57,311 bases of DNA, taken from contig DAAP01000057.1 of assembly GCA_001701165.1 (NCBI GenBank), forward strand, positions 1 through 57,311. The letters are read 5' to 3'. This stretch comes from Bacteroidales bacterium H4 (GTDB lineage: Bacteria > Bacteroidota > Bacteroidia > Bacteroidales > Muribaculaceae). Below are positions 8,140 through 17,726 of this stretch, in pieces. The translations under genes and the position numbers were made by a program. The notes beneath the pieces are model-generated. The model was not told where the DNA came from, searched no databases, and saw only the letters and a program-made list of their open reading frames with translations. Within the stretch, counting starts at the first letter, position 1. Each line of letters opens with the position of its first letter.

Positions 8140-10698
8140 TTAAATCCAGCGTGTAAAGGCAAAGTCTTGACGGTGAGGAAGCTCGGTGTTCCACGGATAG
8201 ATGCGGAATCCGTAGCGGAGTACTCCCGGGTCTTTGATGCGTGATTCGAGCTCGTATGTGACGATGTTGCCGTCCTCCTTTATGACCTTGAAGGGTAGGC
8301 GTTCGACGAGGCTATTGGCGCCGTCCTGAGTGTTGTAAACGACCTGTTCGACTGCGAGGTCATGGCCTATACCATTAGTGTCAAGAGTGACCTCCACGCG
8401 GTATTTGTCACCGGTGATGCCATTGGCTGTCTCGCCTTGTTGCTTGATGTCAAGCACTTTGATGCCGTCCCAGGCGGCTGCGACATTTTCTTTCCAAGCT
8501 ACGATGTCCTTGGCCAAGGCGTAGTTATTGGCTGCAAGTCGACCTGTGCGGCGAGCTTCTTTTTCGTAGAATTTGGCGATATAATCGTCAATCATACGTT
8601 TCATCGTGAAGTGGGGCGCGATATTGCCTATGGAGCCTTTGATGTACTGAATCCATTCGGGCGAGTATCCCTTGGAATTTTTGGCGAAGTATAGGGGTAT
8701 GATTTCGTTCTCAAGCATGGAGTATATCGTTGCGGCATCCAGTTTGTCTTGTTGGGGCTGGTCTGTGAATGTGCGTTTGTCAGTGAGAGCCCATCCGGCT
8801 TTTTCGTTGAAGCGGTAGCCTTCATACCACCACCCGTCAAGGACGCTGAAGTTGAGTACGCCGTTCATTTCGGCTTTTTCGCCGGAGGTACCTGATGCCT
8901 CGAGTGGGCGTGTCGGGGTGTTGAGCCAAATATCCACACCTGTGACAAGACGTTTGGCAACTACCATGTTGTAGTCTTCGAGGAAGATGATTTTGCCCAG
9001 GAATTGTGGCATGCGAGAGATTTCGATAATGCGCTTGATTAGGCCTTGGCCGGCGCCGTCGGCGGGGTGGGCTTTGCCGGAGAAGATGAATTGTACGGGG
9101 AATTTCTCGTTGTTGACAATTTTGTCAAGACGGTCAAGGTCTGTGAATAGAAGGTGTGCGCGCTTATATGTGGCAAAGCGGCGTGCAAAGCCGATGATGA
9201 GGGCGTTGGGGTTGATTTTGTCGATGATGCTCATCACGGCCGAAGGGTCTCCTTGGTTTGCAAGCCATTTGGTTTTGAAGTCGCGCTTTACAAACTTGAT
9301 AAACTTGTTTTTGAGCGTCATGCGCATGTTCCAGATTTCCTCATCCGGTACGTTGAATATGCCTTTCCATGCTTCGGGGTTGCTTTGGTCGGCAAAGAGT
9401 TCTTTGCCAAGATGCTTGGCATAGAATGCTTTCCATTCGCTGGCGGCCCAGGTGGGCATGTGTACGCCGTTGGTGACATATCCTACGTGGCTTTCCTCCC
9501 ATGAGTATCCTTTCCAAATGCCGGAAAACATTTTTTTTGATACTTCGCCGTGCAACCAGCTTACACCGTTTGCTTCTTGGCAGGTGTTGAGCGCGAAAAC
9601 GCTCATTGAGAAACGTTCGGGTGTGTTCGGGTTTTCGCGTCCCATGTTCATGAGGTCGTTCCAGGAGATGCCCAAGCGTGCTGGGAATTCACCCATATAT
9701 TTGCCGAAGAGACTTTCGTCGAAGTAATCGTGGCCTGCGGGTACGGGTGTGTGTACGGTGTATAAGCCGGAAGCGCGTACCAATTCGAGGGCTACATTAA
9801 AGTCCAAGTGCTGGTCCTGTACGTAGTCAACAAGGCGCTGGAGATTGAGCAGCGCTGCATGTCCTTCATTGCAGTGGTAAAGCTGGGTCTTGATGCCAAG
9901 TTTTTTGAGCATAAGGATGCCGCCAATACCAAGCAGATATTCTTGTTTGATGCGGTTTTCCCAGTCGCCGCCGTAGAGTTGATGTGTGATTTGACGGTCG
10001 AATTCACTGTTCATATCAAAGTCCGTATCCATTAGGTACAGCTTCATGCGTCCTACGTTGACGCGCCATATGTGGCTATAGATTATGCGACCGGGATAGG
10101 GAACTTCGAGAATCATGGGCTTGCCGTTCTTGTCGAGAACTTGCTCTATGGGTAGTTGGTTGAAGTTCTGAGGCTCGTAGTTGGCTATTTGCTGGCCGTC
10201 AACGCTGAGGCTCTGCGTGAAGTAACCATAGCGATAGAGGAAGCCGACAGCGGTCATGTCAACGCGCGAGTCTGAAGCTTCTTTGATATAGTCGCCGGCT
10301 AGAACGCCCAGGCCTCCGGAGTAAATCTTGAGGCAGTTGCAAAGGCCGTATTCCATCGAGAAGTATGATACCGATGGAATGTCTTTACGCATAGGTTGGT
10401 TCATATAGTCTTGGAAGGCTATATAGGTTTCATCGATACGGGTGAGCAGTTCGTTGTCTGAAAGGATTTCATCGAGACGCTCGGCGGTGAGTTGTTGGAG
10501 TAGCATCACCGGGTTTTCGCCGGTGGCACGCCACAAGTCAGGGTTCAGGTCACGGAAAAGGGTCTTTGCCTCGCTGTTCCACACCCACCAAAGGTTGCGA
10601 GCCAGTTCGTCCAGCGGTTTCAGGCGGCTGGGAAGTTCGGCTTTGACGGTCATGTCGCGCCATATTGGAGCATTGGTATTACTTACCGGTAGTTTCAT
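8140..10698 (-). CDS. glgP: alpha-glucan (glycogen) phosphorylase
   Basis: GT35 PLP-dependent phosphorylase releasing glucose-1-phosphate from glycogen or maltodextrins. The 852-aa length and the start (PIWRDMTVKAELPSRLKPL, then LARNLWWVWN) match the short GlgP subfamily found in Bacteroides and archaea. Other blocks are YFSMEYGLCNCLKIYSGGLG near 110, HCNEGHAALL near 265, FARRFATYKRA near 505 and the PLP region EASGTSGEKAEMNGVLN near 600, with K in SGEKAEMN as the expected PLP lysine neighbourhood. It lies downstream of the glycogen synthase gene with a 100-bp gap, consistent with a glycogen metabolism unit. Confidence 0.95.
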   Translation of the reverse strand: MKLPVSNTNAPIWRDMTVKAELPSRLKPLDELARNLWWVWNSEAKTLFRDLNPDLWRATGENPVMLLQQLTAERLDEILSDNELLTRIDETYIAFQDYMNQPMRKDIPSVSYFSMEYGLCNCLKIYSGGLGVLAGDYIKEASDSRVDMTAVGFLYRYGYFTQSLSVDGQQIANYEPQNFNQLPIEQVLDKNGKPMILEVPYPGRIIYSHIWRVNVGRMKLYLMDTDFDMNSEFDRQITHQLYGGDWENRIKQEYLLGIGGILMLKKLGIKTQLYHCNEGHAALLNLQRLVDYVQDQHLDFNVALELVRASGLYTVHTPVPAGHDYFDESLFGKYMGEFPARLGISWNDLMNMGRENPNTPERFSMSVFALNTCQEANGVSWLHGEVSKKMFSGIWKGYSWEESHVGYVTNGVHMPTWAASEWKAFYAKHLGKELFADQSNPEAWKGIFNVPDEEIWNMRMTLKNKFIKFVKRDFKTKWLANQGDPSAVMSIIDKINPNALIIGFARRFATYKRAHLLFTDLDRLDKIVNNEKFPVQFIFSGKAHPADGAGQGLIKRIIEISRMPQFLGKIIFLEDYNMVVAKRLVTGVDIWLNTPTRPLEASGTSGEKAEMNGVLNFSVLDGWWYEGYRFNEKAGWALTDKRTFTDQPQQDKLDAATIYSMLENEIIPLYFAKNSKGYSPEWIQYIKGSIGNIAPHFTMKRMIDDYIAKFYEKEARRTGRLAANNYALAKDIVAWKENVAAAWDGIKVLDIKQQGETANGITGDKYRVEVTLDTNGIGHDLAVEQVVYNTQDGANSLVERLPFKVIKEDGNIVTYELESRIKDPGVLRYGFRIYPWNTELPHRQDFAFTRWI

Positions 10699-10798
10699 AT
10701 TATATTGTTATGAAGTTTTTTGATGTTGTTTATTTGTATATGATATAATCTTGATGAGCCAAACGGCATGTCCGTATGGCCTTAAAAAACTGCGTTAA

Positions 10799-12475
10799 TT
10801 ATTTGTTTTGGCGGGCTTCAGCCTTGGTGATGGCTTCGGTGTATGCGGCGATATACTGTGCAATAAGGTTGTCCCATGTGGCCAGTGTGGCGGTTTCGCG
10901 GCATGCCTTGGCAACTGTCGCCATATCACTTGGCCTCGCTTCGTACAGTTGGAAAATGCATTCAGCAATATTATCACATGCTTGGTTGTAATTGTTGTCA
11001 TCGCGGTCGATGACGCGTACACCTCCGGCATTGTACCCATCCTTGTCCAAAGATCTTACCCAGCGGCCAAATCCGCTAAGTGATGTGGTGATTGTGGGCA
11101 CGCCGAAGGCCACACTTTCGAGTGGCGTGTAACCCCATGGCTCGTAATAGCTGGGGAATATTGTAGCATCCAACGCTGTGAGTATTGTGTAGTAGTCTAT
11201 GTCGAAGACGCCGTCTTCGCCTGTTAGATAGCAGGGGACATATATAGTGTGGAGACGGTCTTCGGTTGCATTGGCCACGCTAAGGCGGCGTAAGCCTACA
11301 GTCACCTCATCGCTGTCATCGTTGTTGAGCCAATGTGTGAGGTATGGCTCTTGCATCCGTTGGCGAATGCCTTCTGCCATATTGTTTATCAGATCCTGGC
11401 GAGGACCGGAAGCCCATGCCGGCACAAGAATGAGTGAGAGAATGCGGCGTTGGTTTTCATTGTCCGCGGACAATTGTTTGCGTAGTATATCGGTGGCATC
11501 GAGGTACATATCTAGGCCTTTGTTGCGATATTCATGTCGGCCGCTTGTCGCTATTATAAATGTGTCTTCGGCGTACTCTGTGCCTGTGAGGGTAGAGGCA
11601 ACTTCCAAAATGCGTGCTCGAGCTTTTTTGCGTAGTTGTGCGTATTTGCGAGGCCCGGGAATCAAGTCTTTTTCGAAGCCGTTAGGCGTCACCACATCGG
11701 GACGACGCTCAAGCAGTTGGGCACATTCGTCTGCTGTAATTTCGCTGACGGTAGTGAAAATGTCGGCGGCATGTGCAGCGGCTTTTTCAAGCGAATGTTT
11801 TGATTGCAAGTTTAGTTCGGCAGCCATTTGGTCGCCGTTGTATCCGTGAAAATAGGCGTATAGAGCCTTGCCGTTGCCACAAATGCTTCGCCCGATGCTT
11901 GTTGCATGGGTGGTGAATACGGTGGCTGCACGCGGCAAGTAGTGTTTGGTATAAAGCAGTCCCATGCCGGTGGTCCATTCGTCAAAATGGGCAATGACTT
12001 TGGCTTTGCCGGATGCCGGTGCCATATAATCGGCCAAATCTTTGATGACATAGGCGGCAGCGATACTGAAAGCGCATGCTTCATCGTAATCGCCGTATGA
12101 GTGTAGCGAATCGACGCTGTACCAGTTCCACATATCCTTGTATATTTGGTCTTTGATGGCGTATATTCCGTTAAAGCGTACAAGTATGGCTATGGGTCGT
12201 CCGGGAACTTCCCAGCGTCCTACACGGATATTTACGCCTTCGGGTAGCAACAATTGGTTGCGCCAGGTGGCAAGCAGTGTCTTGGATTCCTTAAAGTATG
12301 GCGATTGATGCTCGGCAGTCCACACATCGGGTCCGATAAAAATTGCACGATCGTGATAGAGTTTTTGGAGATTATGTGCCTTGGTAGACAGTACGGTATA
12401 TATACCACCTACTTTGTTACAAACCTCCCAAGAGGTTTCTATAAGCAGGTCTGTGTCTGCTGGATTTTTGTCCAT
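10799..12475 (-). CDS. glycogen synthase (GT3-like)
   Basis: Cytoplasmic glycosyltransferase, GT-B fold, making glycogen from a nucleotide sugar. It begins LIETSWEVCNKVGGIYTVLS, the donor-binding N-terminal motif, followed by FIGPDVW. The C-terminal half shows FIIATSGRHEYRNKGLD and FPSYYEPWGYTPLESVAFG, where the EPWGYTPLE segment is the nucleotide-sugar glutamate site of the fungal/animal-type glycogen synthases (PF05693) that Bacteroides also uses. It is 558 aa, typical for the bacterial group. A TACCTTTG-type -7 box is present on the minus strand near 12511-12518. The next gene on the strand is glgP. Confidence 0.92.
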   Translation of the reverse strand: MDKNPADTDLLIETSWEVCNKVGGIYTVLSTKAHNLQKLYHDRAIFIGPDVWTAEHQSPYFKESKTLLATWRNQLLLPEGVNIRVGRWEVPGRPIAILVRFNGIYAIKDQIYKDMWNWYSVDSLHSYGDYDEACAFSIAAAYVIKDLADYMAPASGKAKVIAHFDEWTTGMGLLYTKHYLPRAATVFTTHATSIGRSICGNGKALYAYFHGYNGDQMAAELNLQSKHSLEKAAAHAADIFTTVSEITADECAQLLERRPDVVTPNGFEKDLIPGPRKYAQLRKKARARILEVASTLTGTEYAEDTFIIATSGRHEYRNKGLDMYLDATDILRKQLSADNENQRRILSLILVPAWASGPRQDLINNMAEGIRQRMQEPYLTHWLNNDDSDEVTVGLRRLSVANATEDRLHTIYVPCYLTGEDGVFDIDYYTILTALDATIFPSYYEPWGYTPLESVAFGVPTITTSLSGFGRWVRSLDKDGYNAGGVRVIDRDDNNYNQACDNIAECIFQLYEARPSDMATVAKACRETATLATWDNLIAQYIAAYTEAITKAEARQNK

Positions 12476-12543
12476 ATATAGGTTAAAATGTAGTCTATTG
12501 GAATTGGATTTGCAAAGGTAATCATTTTATTTGGAATAGCCAT

Positions 12544-12580
12544 ATAAAAAGTTGGGCACTCCGTAGTGGAATGCCCAACT
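12544..12580 (-). terminator. rho-independent terminator after the GHL10 gene
   Basis: Minus strand AGTTGGGCA, loop, TGCCCAACT (12550-12580, 9-bp perfect stem) followed by TTTTTAT. It separates the 12606-16034 gene from glycogen synthase. Confidence 0.85.
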
Positions 12581-12605
12581 TGTTAAGTGATTATGCGTTG
12601 CGGTA

Positions 12606-15600
12606 TCAGCGCACAACGATGCGTAGATTATGTCCATCGGCGCGTATCAGGTATACGCCGGGGGTGGGTGCTTCCACCGATGTAGCATCAGCAACTTTGG
12701 CTATGAGCACGCCTGCGGCATTGTATAGCTCGATGAGGTCTGCCGCGCGGTTTAGGGTGATAGTCATGCCGTTTACCTTAGCAGAAAGTCTTTCGCTGTT
12801 GATATCTAAGTCATTAACTATTGAGCCGGTATCGATGGTGATGTCGTATGCGGCAATACCATTACCGGCGACCATGAAGTATACACGAGCCGTTTTGCCG
12901 TCCTCGCTGATTATAACATCTATCGGGGTGGCGCTGTGAGCTGCTGTTGCAGACTCAACGGAGCCTATGCCGCCCTTGGGAATGTCTGCTACGGCTTTCA
13001 TGCTTGCAAAGTCATCCTTATCGGCGACTAATACTCCCATACGGAATCCATTGGTGCCGTTAAAGTCGCTGCTGGGATATATGGTAAAATATTTGCCACT
13101 GAGGATGAAGTATAATGAGCCGTTGGCTTGAGTCGCGACAGGCTTGATGGAGGTGTTGTCATTGAACGATCCGACCATTTTGCCGGAGGAGAAAGAGTAG
13201 CGAGCTACGTTGACGCTCATGCCGTTGGCGTAGAATTGATCTGCGGAGATGGCGTGGATGCGTGGGGCAATACCGAATACGCTTTCCGAGGAGGGATATA
13301 CAGAGTTCATAGTCTTTATTTCGCCATTGAACTTGATGTTGTCTTTTACCATCCAACGAATTACCGTCTTACTATTGGCGACTGAGGCAAAGACATAGTA
13401 GTTGCCGCTTGTTACATCGCCATAGACATCAAAGTGGTCAACGCGCGTCAGCTTAAGTCCGGTGAAAGAAAACTCGTCCAGAAGTGTCGCCTCGCCGGTC
13501 GCGGGATCGATGATATGCAGTTTTAGCGGGTTAGTGCCAATATTGAGTGTCATGTTACCACTTACGAGATGTCCGGCGTCATCGCGTACCAGGGTGTTGC
13601 CGGGAAGGTAATGGGCGGAAATGTCGCCTACGGTGATGGTTTCTATTAGCTCGCCGGTGGAGCCGTCGTATTTGTCAAGGTAACACTGTGAGTTTGTTGA
13701 GTTCTCGGCACGGCGCATTACGTATACGAAGTCGCCGAGAGCGGCAAGGCTGCGGCAGTGCTTGCCTTCTTCGGGGAATGAGATGTTGTCGTACTCCTTT
13801 TTTACGGAACGTACCCACAGGTTGGTGATCTTCACATTATTAGTTACGGCATATTGTGCCGGGTCGCGTTTGATGGTGTAGCCCGGTTCATAATTGCCTA
13901 TGGGAAGGCTTTTGATGACGAAGTTGCGCGAGGGAGAAGATGCCGGGACAAGACGCTTGCCGTCAGCGATTACGCGCCAATAGTGTGTGCCGACGCCAAA
14001 ACGAGAGGCAGCCACCGATATGGTAGTGGCGGTGGTGCGATCGCTGTACTTTAAGGAGGTGAAGTAGGAGTCCGAAGCCACTTGTATCGTGTAATCGGTA
14101 GCTTTGGCGGATTTTGACCATTCAAATTTGACCGTTTCGCCTACTTCGGAGCCGTTGGCCGGACTCTTGAGCGTGACGGGTTGGGCGTTGTCGTAGGGAG
14201 GTGTGACGCAGCTGCGTATTTCGCTTGTGCCGGCCAATTTGCCCGGCTGTTGGGCTTTGACGCACCAATATAGGATTTCTTCAGAACCGCGGTCGCCTAA
14301 ATCTACTGTTGTAGAAGTGGCTGTTCCCATACTCTTTTCGACAAAAGGTTGTGAGCAGGCTTTGTCTGCGGCTACGAATAGGGTGTAGTTTGCGCCGCCT
14401 CCCACATCGCTCCACTTGAATGTTGCATTAAAGTCTACTTTGGCTCCTTCTGCGGGGCTTATCAGTGTCACTGCCGGGGTATTTTCGGCAGTGTATCCGA
14501 TAAATGCAGGTTCGTATTCGTAGCCGTAGCCATCGTATACGCATACTGCATACCAGTATCCGGACGCCTTGTCTGAGGGTAGGGTATAGTTGTTGTTATA
14601 AGATACGCCAAGGAGGTATTCGCCGTTGATGCCATCGCCGTTGGCATCCTGCACGTCATCAATGCCTAAAGATGAGGGTATGGCGTATATGCTGTAACGG
14701 ATGATGGCCTTGCCATTGGTGACTTTTGTCCATGTCAAGGTGCTACCCGACTTTTTGGCGTTTGTCGGAGCTCCGTATGTCGGGTGTTCTTTCCAGTCTA
14801 CTACCGGGACGAGCGACTTGCGCTGAAAGTGGTTGGTCTTAAGAAAGTTACTAAACGTAGTCGAGTTCTTGACGTGCTTGGCGCTATAGAAGATACTGCC
14901 GCATCCGCTAACGCCGGTCTCGTATTCGCGGTTAAGTTGGATTTGTTTGCCCAACTCGGTCATATTACTGTTTGTGTAGTTATCAGCCATATAGGATAGC
15001 GAATGGCTCGAATAGAAGTGGCGGCCGAAGTGGTCGGCCACGTATGCCCACCATTCTGCTATAGGCCCGTATGGAGAAGACGTCGTAGTTGTTTTCCAGT
15101 AAATTTGGGGCGATATGAAGTCTATGGAACCGTCATATAGCCATGCAAGGGGGTCTGAATAGATTTGATTATACTGCCAGTCTCCGGATGGTGATGGGCA
15201 AGTAGTGACACCATACTTGTTGGCTACGGAAGAAGATGTGCCTGCCACGCCTGCCGGACTGACACCGAAGCGAACGTCCGGGCGTGTCTCAGATAGCATT
15301 TGTCGAAGGTCTTTCATTAGTTTGCGCACGTTGTCGCGACGCCAATCGCCAAAGGACATTGTTCCTCCGGCTTTTTTGTATGCCTGATAGTCACTATAGT
15401 CACCGGCGCTGCTGTCTTCGGCAGTTCCTCCTGAGGGGTAGAAGTAATCATCGAATAGGAATCCGTCTATGGCATAGTTATCAACGATTTCACGGCATAC
15501 ATCAACGATATGTTTGCGGACTTCTTCTTTGGCGGGGTTGAGGACGACGTAACTGCCATTGGATAGAGCCCACCCCTTGTCCTTCCAATTTTTATCGAAA

Positions 15601-16034
15601 GATGTGGAGCTTGGAATTGTCCCGGTGGAGGACCAACGATACGGGTTTAGCCAGGCGTAGCATTCAAGGCCTCTGGCATGGCATTGCTCTACGGCGTATG
15701 CCAGAGGGTCCCATCCGGGCGATGTTCCTCGAGTGCCTGAGATATATTGGGACCAGGGAGCAAGATTGGACTGGTACATGGCATCGGCCATGCTGCGTAC
15801 CTGAAAGCAGATGCCTGTGGCGTTGATGCTTTCGTAGGCGTCAAGGTAGGCGTTCAACTCGGTCTTTCGGGCTGATTGGCCTGATGTCTTGGGCCAGTCG
15901 ATGGCCCAAACTGTAGCGAGCCATGCCGAGCGGAATTCACGCTTGGGTGGATTGCCGGCAAATGCTTGTGCGGCGGTCAGCAGCCCTATGGCGGCAATGG
16001 CACACTTGCGCAATGTTGTCATTTTTAGCGTCAT
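12606..16034 (-). CDS. secreted GHL10-type (DUF187) glycosidase with FN3 and C-terminal sorting domain
   Basis: 1142-aa exported protein. A signal peptide (RKCAIAAIGLLTAAQAFAG) follows either ATG 16034 or ATG 16022. Residues about 30-410 form the GHL10 barrel: REFRSAWLATVWAIDWP at the start, AYLDAYESINATGICFQVR, then DGFLFDDYFYPSGG, where the paired aspartates are candidate catalytic residues. Two to three fibronectin III/Ig-like modules follow (about 430-720), then a roughly 330-residue beta-rich, propeller-like region with DKYDGSTGELIETI-type repeats. The last 65 residues (IELYNAAGVLIAKV, GVYLIRADGHNLRIVVR) look like a type IX secretion or Por C-terminal sorting domain. It probably acts on the cell surface on peptidoglycan or polysaccharide. 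Confidence 0.85.
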   Translation of the reverse strand: MTLKMTTLRKCAIAAIGLLTAAQAFAGNPPKREFRSAWLATVWAIDWPKTSGQSARKTELNAYLDAYESINATGICFQVRSMADAMYQSNLAPWSQYISGTRGTSPGWDPLAYAVEQCHARGLECYAWLNPYRWSSTGTIPSSTSFDKNWKDKGWALSNGSYVVLNPAKEEVRKHIVDVCREIVDNYAIDGFLFDDYFYPSGGTAEDSSAGDYSDYQAYKKAGGTMSFGDWRRDNVRKLMKDLRQMLSETRPDVRFGVSPAGVAGTSSSVANKYGVTTCPSPSGDWQYNQIYSDPLAWLYDGSIDFISPQIYWKTTTTSSPYGPIAEWWAYVADHFGRHFYSSHSLSYMADNYTNSNMTELGKQIQLNREYETGVSGCGSIFYSAKHVKNSTTFSNFLKTNHFQRKSLVPVVDWKEHPTYGAPTNAKKSGSTLTWTKVTNGKAIIRYSIYAIPSSLGIDDVQDANGDGINGEYLLGVSYNNNYTLPSDKASGYWYAVCVYDGYGYEYEPAFIGYTAENTPAVTLISPAEGAKVDFNATFKWSDVGGGANYTLFVAADKACSQPFVEKSMGTATSTTVDLGDRGSEEILYWCVKAQQPGKLAGTSEIRSCVTPPYDNAQPVTLKSPANGSEVGETVKFEWSKSAKATDYTIQVASDSYFTSLKYSDRTTATTISVAASRFGVGTHYWRVIADGKRLVPASSPSRNFVIKSLPIGNYEPGYTIKRDPAQYAVTNNVKITNLWVRSVKKEYDNISFPEEGKHCRSLAALGDFVYVMRRAENSTNSQCYLDKYDGSTGELIETITVGDISAHYLPGNTLVRDDAGHLVSGNMTLNIGTNPLKLHIIDPATGEATLLDEFSFTGLKLTRVDHFDVYGDVTSGNYYVFASVANSKTVIRWMVKDNIKFNGEIKTMNSVYPSSESVFGIAPRIHAISADQFYANGMSVNVARYSFSSGKMVGSFNDNTSIKPVATQANGSLYFILSGKYFTIYPSSDFNGTNGFRMGVLVADKDDFASMKAVADIPKGGIGSVESATAAHSATPIDVIISEDGKTARVYFMVAGNGIAAYDITIDTGSIVNDLDINSERLSAKVNGMTITLNRAADLIELYNAAGVLIAKVADATSVEAPTPGVYLIRADGHNLRIVVR

Positions 16035-16172
16035 GTGGTGTAGAATAGATATTAGGGTTGGTGAATAGATTTGTTTATCGCTTTATTACGTCGGTTGACT
16101 ATCGGCAAGGTGGCCGGTTTGTACTGGCGTATTGTCAGCGCGGAGAGATATCCGGCGTCGTTAGTTTGTTGT

Positions 16173-17279
16173 TTATTGTTTTATGAGACGTTGGATTACG
16201 GGGGCAAGGCGTTGTGCAAAACCGACAAAGCCAAGGTCGGTGAGGTGGTAGTTGTCCACGGTGGTTTCCGGGTCGTCTCCGAGGACGTTTTTACCTTCGA
16301 AGTATTCGATGTTTTTGTCGCCGGCGGCAATGAAGCCGTTCACAAGTTGTCGCAGAGCGGCATTCTTTTCGGTAATGGTGGCGTATGTTTCAGCGTTGAA
16401 GCGCATTAGTGGGAATATAGGGCTTTCTACGAACAAAATGGGTGTAGTAGGGTGTGCCTTGCGTATGATGGAATAAAATTCGGGCATGCGCTCGACCAGC
16501 TCCGGCGTTTTGAGATTGGGCAGTGGGTCGAGTACAATCACAGATGGATTGGGCGTGGATGCGATAAGGCGGGCAATGTCCAAATCGAGTTTTGCATTGC
16601 CGCTGAATCCGAGGTTGATTACCTCATAGTCAATCATACGTTCGATGATATTGGTGTGGCACATACCCGGGCGTGTGGCACATCCGCCCTGTAAGATGCT
16701 TGTGCCGTACATTATCACCGGGTTGGCGCGTCGTGGTGTCGCAGCTTCAGGCGCAAGTACCAAGGCGCCTTCGTTTGTGCCGATATATAGCGAATCAACG
16801 CCATCGTACAATGACAAGTACAGCATATATTCGCGCATCTTGGGCTCCATGTCTGTCATCACGATAGTACGTGTGTTGTGCCTGAAGAAATTGGGGCGTG
16901 CGCTACCCATGGTGGTCCAATGCCCATTGTTGTCAAGTACGTATAGGTCGAGACCGCGTATGCCGGTGGCTGTCATATGGTTCATATCGAATTTGTTGCG
17001 GCTGTGCCATGCAGCGCCTATGGTAGAGGCATCACTCCGAAACCGTACAGCAAGTCCGGCACTGTTCTGTCCCAGGGCCCACAATTCGGGACGCATATTT
17101 GCCTTAAGGCTGTCAGGTAGCCGTGTATAGGCGTTTGATGCGTCTGGTGCCAGAGTCCCGAGGAGTGGTAGAGTCGAGGCATCGTGGTATGTCAATGAAT
17201 CGGAGGATAGGCCGGCATTCATGGCTTTAGGTACTAGAGCCAAGATTGTCATTAATGTAAGCCTGCAAATAGCTTTCAT
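16173..17279 (-). CDS. secreted SGNH/GDSL hydrolase (esterase)
   Basis: 368-aa protein with an N-terminal signal peptide (MKAICRLTLMTILALVPKAMNA). Residues about 25-175 form a beta-sandwich N-terminal module; from about 185 the SGNH hydrolase begins with PVIMYGTSILQGGCA, giving the nucleophile serine in the YGTSI block. INLGFSGNA supplies the glycine, ADLGF-like HLTDLGFVGF with DNYHLTD near 350 supplies the Asp and His of the triad. This domain order matches the two-domain SGNH proteins of Bacteroidetes, including carbohydrate acetyl esterases. It sits 138 bp upstream of the GHL10 glycosidase on the same strand; both are exported and may act on the same glycan. Confidence 0.83.
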   Translation of the reverse strand: MKAICRLTLMTILALVPKAMNAGLSSDSLTYHDASTLPLLGTLAPDASNAYTRLPDSLKANMRPELWALGQNSAGLAVRFRSDASTIGAAWHSRNKFDMNHMTATGIRGLDLYVLDNNGHWTTMGSARPNFFRHNTRTIVMTDMEPKMREYMLYLSLYDGVDSLYIGTNEGALVLAPEAATPRRANPVIMYGTSILQGGCATRPGMCHTNIIERMIDYEVINLGFSGNAKLDLDIARLIASTPNPSVIVLDPLPNLKTPELVERMPEFYSIIRKAHPTTPILFVESPIFPLMRFNAETYATITEKNAALRQLVNGFIAAGDKNIEYFEGKNVLGDDPETTVDNYHLTDLGFVGFAQRLAPVIQRLIKQ

Positions 17280-17726
17280 CGGAGTATTCTAAAATATAGA
17301 GAGTTTGTGTACGATTATGTATTGACAGACAATCTAAGTAATTGCCGGCCAGGATTTCGCTTACAAAGTTAATTATTTTCTTGCGAATAATAAAGTTTTT
17401 TGCGGTAAAGCGCAGAATCGCTGTAAAAAAATAACGTGTGTGTCACTATGAACAAACGATGTATTAAGTTGCAGTGCGATACTTGGAAATAAAACGGGTT
17501 GTATTAGCGAGGTTATACCGTGCTGTTCATTTTGGAAAATTTGCTCTAATTGGTGCTTTGTGTAAATGGCTGAGAAATATTGAGTTGCCGTTTCTAATCG
17601 GGAAACATTATTTTTTAACACCTAAAATAGTTGCAAAATTTGGAAATTAAGCAATTTATTCCAAACTTTGCAAAGCCGTAAAGGCAGACGTGAGGCTGGC
17701 ATTTTATTAAGACTTAGCGAGCCGAC
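17280..17726 (+). promoter_or_regulatory. long upstream region of nrdJ
   Basis: A 447-bp gene-free, AT-rich stretch between the divergent SGNH and nrdJ genes. It contains TTGGAAA-type boxes at 17483-17489, 17529-17543 (ATTTTGGAAAATTTG) and 17638-17648, and the large dyad at 17631-17673. I saw no B12-box signature of a cobalamin riboswitch and no NrdR-box-like palindrome. A box nearly identical to 17526-17547 occurs upstream of nrdD, at 57090-57112. Confidence 0.6.
17631..17673 (+). promoter_or_regulatory. nrdJ promoter embedded in a large dyad
   Basis: Arms TTGCAAAATTTGGAA (17631-17645) and TTCCAAACTTTGCAA (17659-17673) are inverted repeats matching at 14 of 15 positions with a 13-nt spacer. 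The TTTG at 17639-17642 and AAACTTTG at 17663-17670 have the spacing (20 nt) of Bacteroidetes -33 and -7 elements, so the dyad arms overlap both promoter boxes. This is the arrangement of an operator. Confidence 0.55.

Noticed and set aside
17280..17726. Cobalamin riboswitch before nrdJ
   Set aside because: No B12-box-like conserved core or typical P1/P6 pairing could be found, though a B12 enzyme follows.
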